Source: Theodoxus fluviatilis (lineage: Eukaryota; Mollusca; Gastropoda; Cycloneritida; Neritidae). Taken from it: DNA of 64,000 nucleotides. Below the pieces are notes generated by a model that saw only the letters and a program-made list of their open reading frames with translations, was not told the origin of the DNA and made no database searches. Shown here in pieces: positions 53,286 through 64,000 of the stretch; position 1 is the stretch's first letter, and every line of letters begins with the position of its first letter. Location of the stretch: NCBI GenBank assembly GCA_034096865.1, contig JAWQFJ010001324.1:38717-102716 (forward strand), read 5' to 3'. The position numbers and the translations under genes are program-made.

Positions 53286-53318
53286 CTGTGAACGAGGAAG
53301 GAAGGATGGATGGAAAGG

Positions 53319-53885
53319 ATGGATGGATGGATGGATGGATGGATGGATGGATGGATGGATGGATGGATGGATGGAGCTTGACGGCCTATCAGACTTTATA
53401 GGCTATTTCAAGGCCATTGATGACGAAAAATCAGTAGAACTAATTGGAATAAGAACAAGTTTGTCTATTTTTGGCCCCAACCCACGGAAAGAACGAGGAA
53501 CGAGAAATGGCGTTTTACGGCCTAGCAGCCCCCACAGGCTATGTAAGGTCACCCATCACGTACAGTCAGAAGCTGGTTAGAGTAAAAGAAAGTCACGCTT
53601 TCACTAGTTATTCGTCTCTTTACGATACGCATAGAGATGGATAGACGGATGGATGGGTGGATGGGGTTTAAGGGATCATCGCGAAGGGAGACGATGCGAG
53701 TTCTTACCCCAACCACATTGGGGGATGACCCTGCGAAAGTCATCAGACTGCCCCAATGGATGGAGTGTTACGGTTCATCAGGTAAGTGATCACGAAAATT
53801 CACCAGAACTGCTTAGAATCGGAGCAAGTCGTGTCACAATTTCCCCAGTCATTCGCCTCTTACAAAACGAGGAGGGAAAATCGGT
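53319..53885 (-). repeat. (GGAT)n and decayed SINE-1 copies
   Basis: (GGAT)n at 53325-53374 with SINE-1 pieces at about 53377-53480, 53509-53640, 53665-53725 and 53764-53885. The first pieces lie just upstream of exon 1. Confidence 0.6.
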
Positions 53886-53910
53886 TAAGAGACGACTTGA
53901 GAAAAGTAAG

Positions 53911-54521
53911 GCTGAAATGGTCGAAGTCGGAAACATTCGCGGACACTACCTCAGGTATTCTGTCCGCCCGGACAGAGTACCCCAGTTTGAAATCTCGGCA
54001 TTTGAACGAGAACGAGACCGCACCAGCCACTCTGCCTTACTTCGCACGCCCGGGGAGTTGTGCTAAGATCTGGCCGCGTTAATGTATCTACGTCTTGTGA
54101 CAAACGTCTTGCTCGGCGGTACTGTACTCCATGCACCTTAACGGTCTGCGTGATTCGGGTGTAATCTTAAGCTAAACGACGTTTATTGGCGCTGCTGAAA
54201 TGGCCGAAGTCGGAAACATTCGGAACGTCGTTTAGCTTAAGATTACACCCGAATCACGCGGACCGTTAAGGTGCATGGAGTACAGTACCGCCGAGCAAGA
54301 CGTTTGTCACAAAACGCAGATACATTAACGCGGCCGGATCTTAGCATAACTCCCGAGCGTGCGAAGTCAGTCAGGCGGAGTGGCGGGTGCGGTCTGAGCT
54401 GAGCGCTATCATCGGTATGTCACGTGACTAAGGCCGAGATTTCAAACTGGGGTACTCTGTCCGGGCGGACAGTACCTCAGGTACAGTGTCCGCGAATGTT
54501 TCCGACTTCGAACATTTCAGC
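53911..54521. mobile_element. Foldback element with long TIRs and 9-bp target duplication
   Basis: A 611-bp element whose left (53911-about 54182) and right (about 54223-54521) halves are inverted repeats of one another, starting GCTGAAATG and ending CATTTCAGC. AAAAGTAAG occurs directly outside both ends (53902-53910, 54522-54530). A 9-bp duplication with long terminal repeats is characteristic of Mutator-like (MULE) elements. There is no transposase, so it is non-autonomous. The centre (54195-54222) holds another copy of the terminal motif GAAATGGCCGAAGTCGG. Confidence 0.88.
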
Positions 54522-54539
54522 AAAAGTAAGAGGGATAAA

Positions 54540-55390
54540 ACTGAATGTTAAATCATTTTGGGGATTCATGTATCCAAAGGCAAAGAGGGCCTCCAAAACC
54601 CTCTACTTGTAATGGGCTTTTTAAGTTACTAAAAAACAAAATAATCAAAACTCCTCAGCCCGCTACATCGTAGCAGAGATTTAAGCAGAGTGCAACGGAA
54701 GGCAGGGTATGACTGCAGTTTTCAACAGTCTTCATTACCTCAGTACAGTCCTGCTTTCCCAACTTTGGCTGTGGGCAGAGCGATGCGAGGGGTCAAGTCT
54801 TACTCCCGACCCACAGGGGAGAACTATTTGATGCTGGTTAGGTACATATATACCGCATGAATTGTCGCCAGTACGTAATATCAATGAATGAATTAATGAG
54901 TGAATTAATGGAGTTTTAAGGCATATCTATCGTAATTTCAAAGCTGTGTAGTCGAGTACACATTTCGTATTCTGATCAAATTCCGTCGCCACAACCCACT
55001 GTAATTTATCAAATAGAAAAAGCTTGGACACCTTCGTAAGAAGAGCTTCTCGAGAAAGTTTACCGCAACGCTGTCACACTGACGACAGCGTTTACGTCGT
55101 TATTGTAGGTGCAAAAAGGAACAACTTGTAGAGATACAATTGGAACAAACCTGGACAGTTGAGAGCACCTCCTTGCACAGCAGCAGGGGACAGCGTGTGG
55201 AATAAATGCTAAAATCCACACAATTTGTACAAGGAGATAACTGGCCTCCAGATTATTCTTGTTCTCCAAACTCTCTGTCAGTATCGGCGATGCTGCATCG
55301 GCGTCCACACAACTGCGACTGAGACGTGTCAAGGGTCTGGCCTTCCTATTGTTTCCTCAAAACCAACGCTGATTGGCTCGTTCAAAGACG
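54540..55390. other. Non-coding stretch
   Basis: Contains one SINE-1-like head remnant near 54780-54825 and a tail-like piece near 54905. A short minus-strand frame at about 55165-55235 has a hydrophobic run (LLVQIVWILAFIPHAVP), but no ATG or matching splice phase makes it part of the gene. Confidence 0.4.
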
Positions 55391-55397
55391 AGGCATG

Positions 55398-55478
55398 TTT
55401 TGCACGTGTGCCTTCATTACGGTGATTTGCACGTGCCTTCATTACGGTGATTTGCACGTGCCTTCATTACGGTGATGT
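55398..55478. repeat. Three tandem 25-bp units with CACGTG
   Basis: GCACGTGCCTTCATTACGGTGATT is repeated three times (the first as GCACGTGTGCC). Each contains an E-box-like CACGTG or CACGTGTG word. Function unknown. Confidence 0.8.
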
Positions 55479-55884
55479 ACTGCGTTATCATTAGTCCTTT
55501 TCAAATGCTAGAGGCACATAGGGACAAGGTGACATTATAATTGGCTGCGCCAGTTATTGGACATGTTCAGAAAATAACGGGTGAGGGATGTCTGTACTGT
55601 ATGAATGTAAAATTAATTTTTGCCTTAGCTTCTTAAAAGTACCAGCGCCTTTAAGAATTTGTATGAAACATTAAAAATAACCAAACATACATACCATACA
55701 TGTATGCACGAAGCTGAGGTTGCTTTTGCCTTTCACCCATTCAGTTGTAAGAATACACGTCAACCCATGCAAACGGTTACAGGCAAGTAACTAGGGAAGT
55801 CGAGACTTAACTCACTCTCCCTCTAACCATCTCCAGTAATTGTCGTGATCAATGGCCTTACACAACCTGCAAAGGGAGTGGTAG

Positions 55885-55985
55885 CCTGCAGGGGCGGACG
55901 AGGGGGGGGGGGGGGGGGGGGGGGGTCCGGGGGTTCCGGAACCCCCCCCCCCCCCCCCCCCCCCCCCACCCCCCCCCCCCCCAAG
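55885..55985. repeat. Poly-G / poly-C palindrome beside CAGGGGCGGA
   Basis: About 25 G, then TCCGGGGGTTCCGGAACCCC, then about 50 C broken by one A. GGGGTTCCGGAACCCC is a perfect palindrome. CAGGGGCGGACGAGG at its left edge resembles a hAT-type terminal repeat, but no partner end was found. Confidence 0.7.
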
Positions 55986-56094
55986 AGAAAAACAAAAAAA
56001 ACACAATTTTTATTAGTAACAAAATGTGCTGCCTGAAAGTTGTAATGATCACCATCAGAATGCGCGCGACTGGAACATTTTGCAGTGAAAATCC

Positions 56095-56382
56095 CCCACC
56101 CCCACCCCCCGCTTCCACGTTTCGGCTGAGCTCCAAGCGTTCTCATAGGGTCGATCTCCCCACCCACCCACCACCCCCGCTGTCACGTTTCGGTTTAGCT
56201 TCAAGCCTCCACCACCCACCACCCCCCACCCCCACCCCCCCCCACCCCTCCCCCCCGCTTCACGTGTTGGTTGAGCACTGAAACTCCTAACCACCCACCC
56301 ACGCGTCCCCCCGCTAATCACGTTTCCGGTGAAGGCACCGTTAACAACCCACCTCCCCACCCCCGCTCTTAATAGAGTTTGG

Positions 56383-56455
<73 letters not shown>
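56095..56455. repeat. Degenerate C-rich tandem and (CA)n
   Basis: Four loosely repeated segments of about 70 bp containing CCCCGCT..CACGTTTCGGTT, then (CA)36 at 56381-56452. Confidence 0.75.
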
Positions 56456-56457
<2 letters not shown>

Positions 56458-56459
56458 AA

Positions 56460-57360
56460 CTGATCCGCTCCTGGCCTGTATTACTTAATGAAGGCCTCCT
56501 CACACGTGAACACATTTATGGCACCTATGCTGTGTCCGTAGAAAATGTCGCACTTGCAAGTGGCAAAAATGTTCGGGCGTGCACGATGCTACGGAGAAAG
56601 TTAGAAAGACAACTATCAACGCACTCACTTCAGAGTAATACACATAGCCTGGTGGGTATCATAGTCAGCTACCACGTGGTTAACTCGGGTTCATTTAACG
56701 GTCGATGTTTGTTGGGTTTTTTCGTATCTCACCCCAGTTCTCATTTAGGTTAGACTTCCGCAGGCGGGCCACGCTAGTGGAGAGCTGTGTACGGATGGGT
56801 CAGCGAAGATGACGTGACATCTGATTGGCTGCGGTTTTGCTAATGAAATACGCAGTCAATCCGATGGTGTGATCCGTCAGCTTGTGTGTTACGTCATATT
56901 TGCTGTCTTTCTCGCACCCCTCTCCTCGTATGAGTCCACTAGTGTGGCTCACCTAGAGAAATCTAAACCTCATTTAACATTTAATTGGACACAAAGACAT
57001 TTTCTTTCTTTTCAATAAAAATTGCCACGTTTGAGGTGGTCTTTTATCTTCATACCCTTTCTCTCTTTCTGCAACACACACACACACACCCTTCTCCTTT
57101 TTTCATCACATTTCCACTGTGCATCCCTCACAGCTACAGCGTCGGACACTCCTTCGACCAGCGTGTTTGTTTACAAATCGTTTTCTGGACTGTGTACAAA
57201 TCAGTAAAGTAAAACGTATCCATTATCAATAGAATCGGTGATTTTTAGCCGTAATCAAACTATCTTAATGGTTTAATGCAATTATTTTTATCATCATTGA
57301 CTGATCTATTTGTCCTTAAAAAGTACGGACACATGTTCTTCTATATTTATGGCAGGTACT
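56460..57360. other. Non-coding or unrecognised
   Basis: An open stretch to 56753 (plus) has no recognisable domain. The remainder is AT-rich with a short (CA)n at 57076-57088. No feature is supported. Confidence 0.4.
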
Positions 57361-57800
57361 ATTTTTAGATTAACCCCGGGGAACCCATCTCTGGCCATTC
57401 TGGTGATTCTCAAAGGTTCTCATCAGCAGATGGGCACCTGGAACTTTAACCAGGTGTGGTCCTCCCTCCAAGAGTGTCAGGATGTTTAAAGGGCCGAAAC
57501 ACTTGTCGACGGGGGCTCTTCCTCTGAAGACCGTCTGCTGCCTCGCTCCGTTGGGAGTTTCTTGCTACAAAGGTTTTACATAGCCCACAATAACTGATAG
57601 GCCGTAAAACTTCATTCGCTCATTGTATGTCCGTTTGTCAGTCCTTCCCTCTGTCTTCCGATGAGGGTGCATCGAATGGCTCTGTGGGTTGGGGGTAAGA
57701 ATTGACCCACCGCGCCTCCCTGCGGGATTCGTAGAAGGCGAATAACTCGGGACATCGTGGCTTGATTTGCTTTTACTGCAACCTGCTCTGACGAATATCG
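57360..57800 (+). repeat. SINE-1-related repeats in the opposite orientation
   Basis: 57400-57610 has the alternative head (GGGCTCTTCCTCTGAAGACC, GTTGGGAGTTTCTTGC) and ends with the SINE-1 tail TTTACATAGCCC...CTGATAGGCCGTAAAAC and TTCATTC. 57680-57800 is a SINE-1 head plus middle (TGTGGGTTGGGGGTAAG, GAATTGACCCACCGCG). These are the only plus-oriented members noticed. Confidence 0.75.
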
Positions 57801-57904
57801 TGATTATAGGCCCTTAGTCTGCAATGGATTACAAGACCACACTTCTATATTCCTTCCTTCATTTTGGCCGTTTGTTGTACTCGACATACCTGGTACTGCT
57901 TGGG

Positions 57905-58175
57905 TCTGTCTGTCTGTCCGTCCGTCTGTCTGTGTCTGTGGGTCTCTTTGTGTTTCTGTCTGTGTGTCTGTCTGCCTGTCTGTGTGTGTGTGTGTGTGTG
58001 TGTGTCTGTCTGCCTGTCAGTGTGTGTCAATGTGTGTCTGTCTGTGTGTCTGTCTGCCTGTCTGTGTGTCTGTGTGTCTGTCTGCCTGTGTGTGTGTGTC
58101 AATGTGTGTCTGTCTGTCTGTGTGTGTCTATGTGTCTGTCTGTCTGCCTGCCTGCCTGCCTGCCTGCCTGTCTGT
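57905..58175. repeat. (TGTC)/(TGTG) simple repeat
   Basis: Mixed TGTC, TGTG and CCTG tetranucleotides; all open frames are CVSVCLSV-type. Confidence 0.92.
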
Positions 58176-58293
58176 CAAGGAGATTATATTTTACCCTGTG
58201 GAATGATGCCATCCACAATAAACATAGGTCTATCGGCCAATGACCTTATTTCAAGAAACACCATTCATAATGATCAACACTACAAATCTAGAT

Positions 58294-58614
58294 CTACGAG
58301 TCAAGAGAAGGGTAACCTGTTTTACCTTCGATGTCATGCACAAATCCTTCGATGAACTTTTCGTAGCCTTTCCCTTTTTTTCTGCTGGGCATGTTGGCAA
58401 AATCACTTGCCCATACTTCCACATTTCCATGTGAGAATGGAGGCACATGAAGGAGATTTCCACTCCATGTACTGTACACGTACTGGTGCTGGCCATAGAA
58501 GACGCCATTACATAAATTTGCGACCCTCGTCTCGTTTTCGATATCAAAATGGCCGCTGCGTGAATAACGTCCATTGGCAGACGCCGTGTAGCGACCAAAA
58601 GTTACCCCCGACAA
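58294..58614 (-). other. Unassigned open frame of about 106 codons
   Basis: Non-repetitive peptide with balanced composition (NGRYSRSGHFDIENETRVAN, YVYSTWSGNLLHVPPFSHGN, GYEKFIEGFVHDIEGKTGY). It begins without a good ATG and has a possible donor GAAG|GTAAAA near 58315. I do not recognise it. It could be an exon of another gene, or transposon-derived. Confidence 0.3.
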
Positions 58615-58984
58615 AAAGTTACCCCGGAAGTCATCGCAGAGTTATCTGCTCGGCTCTCTCTTTATGCGATTTACCGCTCTTGACGTATTCTTCGCATGGA
58701 ATATATCCCGACAAACGACGCATTAGTTGCTTTACGAATTTGTGTGTTTTTGTGACCGAAATTTTACTTGTGCTTTTCATTTTTCCCGTTGGGATTTGAG
58801 TATGTGAAGAGTAGATGCAATTTTATAAGATTGGGTTATTTAGGATGTTGTGTTTTGAGCCATTTACAAATGTAACTTTTTTCCCCTTTCTATCACGGTT
58901 ACGAGTATTTTTATGTGGAATATAAAGACTTTTAAGTAACCCGGGACCTGTTTTATTTCGTTTTTGTGGATCCCCTTAACAGTG

Positions 58985-59585
58985 CCTTAGAGAACTTGTT
59001 TGGGTTTCACCAGATGTGTATTTTAAATTGTTTGATGCTCAAGTGCTGCCCATGCTACTGTACTCATCAGAATTGTGGGGTTTAAGTGACTGCTCACAGG
59101 CGGAGGCTGTCCATCTGCAAGCTATAAAAAGATTTCTTTATGTTCCCCCTCAAGCGCCAAATCTCATAGTGTATGGCGAAACAGGCAGGTACCCTTTATA
59201 CGTTAATGCATCGATGCGATGTGTGAAATATTGGTTTAAAGTTGTGAAAATTGATACTTCTAGATATCCCCTTAAAGCCTATGAAATGATGTCACTATCG
59301 GGTAATAGTGAAACATGGGCTGACAAGATAAAGACGTTGCTGTGCAGATATGACTTCGGTAGTGTGTGGTGAAATCGGAGGGGTGTTAGTTGTTATACTG
59401 TGAGGTGGGTGTGATGGACTAAAGGATCTTGAGGGTGGAGTCAGGGGTCAATGGACAGAACTCCCCCTTGTGGCGTTAATGCACTAGCCTATGCCTTTTA
59501 CTGTGATGGGCACGCCTTTGCCTATTTGTGTGTATGTGTGCTGCCCATCTTCCAATAGCTCTTTTAAAACCAATAATAATAATCA
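58985..59585 (+). mobile_element. LINE 3' fragment
   Basis: [40 protein letters not shown] and RYPLYVNASMRCVKYWFKVV are close in kind to the segments at 6580-6700 and 33500-33700. It ends in a 3' UTR-like stretch and (AAT)n at 59571-59582, then (CA)n. Confidence 0.8.
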
Positions 59586-59778
59586 CACACACACACACAC
59601 ACACGCTCTGTCTGTCTCTCTCTGTCTCTCTCTCTGTCTCTCTCTCTCTCTCTGTCTGTCTCTGTCTCTCTCTCTCTATCTGCCTCTCTCTGTCTCCATG
59701 TGTCTGTCTCTCTGTCTCTGTCTCTCTGTCTCTGTCTCTCTGTCTCTGTCTCTCTGTCTCTCTGTCTCTCTGTCTCTG

Positions 59779-59849
<71 letters not shown>

Positions 59850-59850
59850 A
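59585..59850. repeat. (CA)n and (CT/CTGT)n
   Basis: Microsatellite lying exactly between two LINE fragments. Confidence 0.92.
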
Positions 59851-59851
59851 T

Positions 59852-60689
59852 GACCGATGATAGGCTACCCAGGCAAGCATACCTCATGTTGTTTAACACA
59901 AAGATCCCAGATGATCGAAACTGAGCAAAGTTAGTTGAAAATGTAATATGCAAGGCCGGCTATGCGTATATCTGGAAAAATGGAGGCACTACTACTGAGA
60001 GAAGTTTTCTTGTAAACTTGAAAAATAGGCTGCAAGATTGCTATAGGCAGAGCTGGAACAGCAAAATTCGTGAAAGTGAAAGATTCAGAATGTATCGATC
60101 CTTCAAAAGAACCTTAGAAAGTGAAAAATACTTAGAATACATTGAGATTAAAAAATTCAGAGATGTATTTATCCGGTTTAGATTTGGAGTGAATGATTTA
60201 CCTGGTAACAAACAATCTATGCGCAGCCACAATATAGACCAACATTGCCTCCTTTGTGGTGAGATTGAGAATGAGAAACATTTTCTATTTTATTGTCCTT
60301 TGTATAATGATCTACGTAATAAATACATAAATGAATACATCAAATGTCCAGAAGCTGCTGATGCCACCTTTTTGATAGATGGACGTGGATACATGAAAAC
60401 ACGCAAGGTAGCAATGTATCTTTATTATGCCTTCCGATTACGAGACCAATTTCTTGCTAGTTTAGAACAAGACCATGAACAATAATGTTATGATGAAAGA
60501 ATGTACGTTAATACTATATTTATACTGTTTCCATTGTTTGATTGTCACTGATATGTACTAGCCAATGTGTTCACTTGGATTATACGCCTTGTTTCAAATT
60601 GTGGCTCAAGTATACTGGCTCCTCAAAAAGAAGCAAGTCATGTACATGTATACATGTATTGTTGTGATGGGCCGGTGGCCTAAACAATA

Positions 60690-60690
<1 letters not shown>
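59852..60690 (+). mobile_element. LINE 3' end with Cys-rich C-terminus and tail
   Basis: RLPRQAYLMLFNTKI (59866), then a long clean frame to the stop at 60485 with LLCGEIENEKHFLFYCPLYN (about 60252-60310) and KTRKVAMYLYYAFRLRDQF. ATGGGCCGGTGGCCTAAA at 60667-60684 is the same tail as at 8247-8264, followed by (ATCA)n. This is the least damaged LINE part in the window. Confidence 0.87.
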
Positions 60691-61589
<899 letters not shown>

Positions 61590-61590
<1 letters not shown>

Positions 61591-61876
61591 TCTGTCTTGC
61601 TTTGTCTCTCTCTTTGTGTCTCTGTCCCTCTGTGTCTCTGTCTCTCTGTGTCTCTGTCTCTATCTCTCACTCTGTCTCTGTCTCTCTCTGTGTCTCTCTC
61701 TGTCTCTCTCTGTGTCTCTCTCTGTGTCTCCCTCTGTCTCTCTATGTGTCTCTCTCTGTCTATCTCTTTCTCTTTCTGTCTCTGTCTCTGTCTCTTTCTC
61801 TGTCTCTGTCTCTGTCTCTCTCTCTTTCTCTTTCTCTATTCTCTCTCTCTCTCTCTCTCTCTCTGAAACACACACA

Positions 61877-61907
<31 letters not shown>

Positions 61908-61912
61908 GCGCA
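61590..61912. repeat. (CT)/(GTCT) and (CA)-(CG) tracts
   Basis: CTCTGTCT-type repeat to 61863, then (CA)13 and (CG)9 at 61868-61911, another Z-prone alternation. Confidence 0.92.
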
Positions 61913-61939
61913 GCTCACAACGTTTTTACCATTAAAAGG

Positions 61940-62440
61940 GTGGGTGGGTGTAGGTGTGTGGTTCAGGTGTGGTGTAGATGTGGATGTGGTGTAGGTGTGG
62001 ATGTGAATGTGGTGCAGGGGTGGTGTAGTGTGGGTGTGGTGTAGATGTGGATGTGGTGTAGGTGTGGATGTGAATGTGGTGCGGGGGTGGTGTAGTGTGG
62101 GTGTGGTGTAGATGTGGATGTGGTGTAGGTGTGGATGTGAACGTTGTGCTGGGGTGGTTTGGTGTGGATGTGGTGTAGGTGTGGATGTGAATGTGGTGCA
62201 GGGGTGGTGTAGTGTGGGTGTGGTGTAGATGTGGATGTGGTGTAGGTGTGGATGTGAATGTGGTGCGGGGGTGGTGTAGTGTGGGTGTGGTGTAGATGTG
62301 GATGTGGTGTAGGTGTGGATGTGAACGTTGTGCTGGGGTGGTTTGGTGTGGATGTGGTGTAGGTGCGGGGTTGGTGTGGTGTGGATGTGGTGTAGGTGTG
62401 GGGATTGTGTAGGTGAGGGGTTGGTGTAGGGTGTGTGTTA
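61940..62440. repeat. GTGTGGATGTGGTGTAG minisatellite with higher-order repeat
   Basis: Short GT-rich words arranged in longer units. The block about 62030-62170 (GTAGATGTGGATGTGG...GTGCTGGGGTGGTTTGG) recurs at about 62215-62350, giving a higher-order period of roughly 185 bp. Confidence 0.85.
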
Positions 62441-62444
62441 CAAG

Positions 62445-63065
62445 TCATCCTCTGAGTCTAAATGTATGTTAATTAATCAATGGTTGGAAGGGACCTGACT
62501 TGCACACATACCAATCACTGCCTTCATTAGCCCTGTCTCTTTCTCTTAAAACCAGAAGAAGTCATGAGAAATCAATTAATAATGATTTAATCAAATAAGG
62601 GCAAATTGTGATATCTTCAAGCAAAAATCAAGCATGCACGAGAAGAAGATTTAGTAATAGGCCAGCCTTAATTAATGAATGTTAAAATTTATCATCAGTT
62701 CCACTTTTTTACTTATCTCATGTGTCTATTGAAATCGCTTGGCTGGATTCACAGATTTGGGGGGGGGGGGGGGGGGGGGGGGGATCAGAGGTGTTGTAGG
62801 TGTGTGGCTGAGGGTGGGTAGTCTACTGGTGTCTGTCTCCGTCTCTATCTACTCTGTGTTCATTGCTAAGTTTCTTGTAAAATAAGATACAAAAACTAGC
62901 AAGAATCAAATCCGTCAAATATCATCAGCTTGATGACAACAAAGGCAGTCCAGTTCATAGTTCATGCATCTTATCGTCAGTTAGCTTGGTAAAGAAGAGC
63001 AACAAGAACTCGAGGTTTGACTTGCTCTCATTCCATCCAGCTCAAATAGTTTGGGAGCCATGCAT
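62445..63065. other. Unique-looking non-coding stretch with poly-G at 62758-62783
   Basis: AT-rich sequence interrupted by a run of 26 G. No ORF, repeat family or splice-like exon is recognised. Confidence 0.5.
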
Positions 63066-63069
63066 CCTT

Positions 63070-63143
63070 TGTGTGGTGAGTGCAGAGTGTGGGTGTGGTG
63101 AGTGCAGGGTGTGTGTGTGTGGTGAGTGCAGGGTGTGTATGTC

Positions 63144-63214
<71 letters not shown>

Positions 63215-63220
63215 TGAGTG

Positions 63221-63257
<37 letters not shown>

Positions 63258-63261
63258 GTGA

Positions 63262-63301
<40 letters not shown>

Positions 63302-63307
63302 TGGTGA

Positions 63308-63356
<49 letters not shown>

Positions 63357-63372
63357 TGAGTGCAGGCTGTGG

Positions 63373-63404
<32 letters not shown>

Positions 63405-63407
63405 TGA

Positions 63408-63465
<58 letters not shown>

Positions 63466-63655
63466 GCGTGTGTGGTGAGTGTCAGGGTTGGGATGTGGAT
63501 GTGTGTGTGGTGGTGTGTGTGTCTGTGTGTGTGGTGTGTGTGTGTGTGGTGTGTGTGTCTGTGGTGTGTGTGTGTGTGTGTGTGTAAGTGTGTGTGTGTG
63601 TGTGTGTGTGTTGTGATGTGTGTGTGTGTGTGTGTGTGGTGAGTGCAGGGTGTGG

Positions 63656-63693
<38 letters not shown>

Positions 63694-63703
63694 TGAGTGC
63701 AGT

Positions 63704-63743
<40 letters not shown>

Positions 63744-63774
63744 TGAGTGCAGGGTGTGGATGTGTGTTGTGTAT

Positions 63775-63812
<38 letters not shown>

Positions 63813-64000
63813 TGTGGTGTGTGATGTGATAGTGCAGGGTATGGCTGTGTGTGTGTGTTGTGTGTGTGTGTGTGTGTGTGGGTGGTGTGTGTGTGTGTGT
63901 CTGTGATGAATGCAGGGTGTAGATTGTCCTTGCTTGGCGTGGTTTTTTTTAGTGCGTTTTTATTTGGTGTATATGGTTGTTTTGTTTGTGTGTGTGTGGT
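63070..64000. repeat. (GT)n with GGTGAGTGCAG words
   Basis: Long (GT)n interrupted at intervals of about 50-70 bp by GGTGAGTGCAG(GGTGTGGAT), forming a loose tandem array that runs almost to the right edge. Confidence 0.93.

Overview
The window is animal nuclear DNA, most likely from a mollusc and perhaps a gastropod. It has intron-rich coding sequence with canonical GT/AG junctions, a great density of microsatellites, and several interspersed repeats of molluscan type (GGTCAAGGTCAC-type repeats followed by GGACGGAAGGAC stretches, and GGGGAGGTAAT hairpins). The species cannot be named from sequence alone.

One large gene on the minus strand accounts for nearly all recognisable host coding sequence. 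I assembled 29 exons from 53285 down to 163. With one exception the reading phase agrees at every junction. Its true 5' end (signal peptide) was not found and its 3' end lies beyond the left edge. In order the product has: an acidic propeptide with Asn/Asp tetrapeptide repeats; a furin-like RKR site; an astacin (M12A) catalytic domain with [13 protein letters not shown]; a short Cys-rich EGF-like segment; a complete apextrin C-terminal (ApeC) domain; CUB; kringle; ShKT-like; sushi; C-type lectin; ShKT; sushi; and the first part of a beta-rich WRP/GD module. This looks like a secreted, multi-lectin-type metalloprotease, plausibly acting at cell surfaces, in extracellular matrix or in humoral immunity. 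The exception is an in-frame TGA in the EGF-like exon, beside a six-base homopolymer.

The introns are built of repeats. More than 50 copies of one roughly 180-bp SINE-like element ('SINE-1', my label) lie almost all in the same orientation as the gene (minus). They carry (ATCC)n/(ATTC)n 3' tails, a conserved tail hairpin and a cloverleaf-like head. Two copies have clear target-site duplications of 14 and 15 bp. Part of the SINE-1 head has been amplified into a ~1.9-kb array of ~55-bp units (44.3-46.2 kb). Other mobile sequence: LINE fragments at 5.5-8.3 kb (+), 29.0-30.2 kb (-), 32.8-35.6 kb (-), 49.4-49.7 kb (+) and 59.0-60.7 kb (+); a Ty3/gypsy fragment at 22.8-25.7 kb with integrase upstream of reverse transcriptase; a PIF1/Helitron-type helicase scrap at 6.9-7.2 kb; a long-armed foldback element with 9-bp target duplications at 53.9-54.5 kb; and a TIR-bounded element at 0.37-1.85 kb.

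Simple-sequence blocks take up much of the rest: CA/CG tracts at 2.0-3.0, 9.6-10.0 and 42.5-44.2 kb, a 1.2-kb GA tract at 35.6-36.8 kb, (TCTA)n at 60.7-61.6 kb, and GT-rich DNA from 61.9 kb to the end. No rRNA, tRNA, CRISPR or prokaryotic feature was seen. Right of about 54.5 kb I see no host gene.
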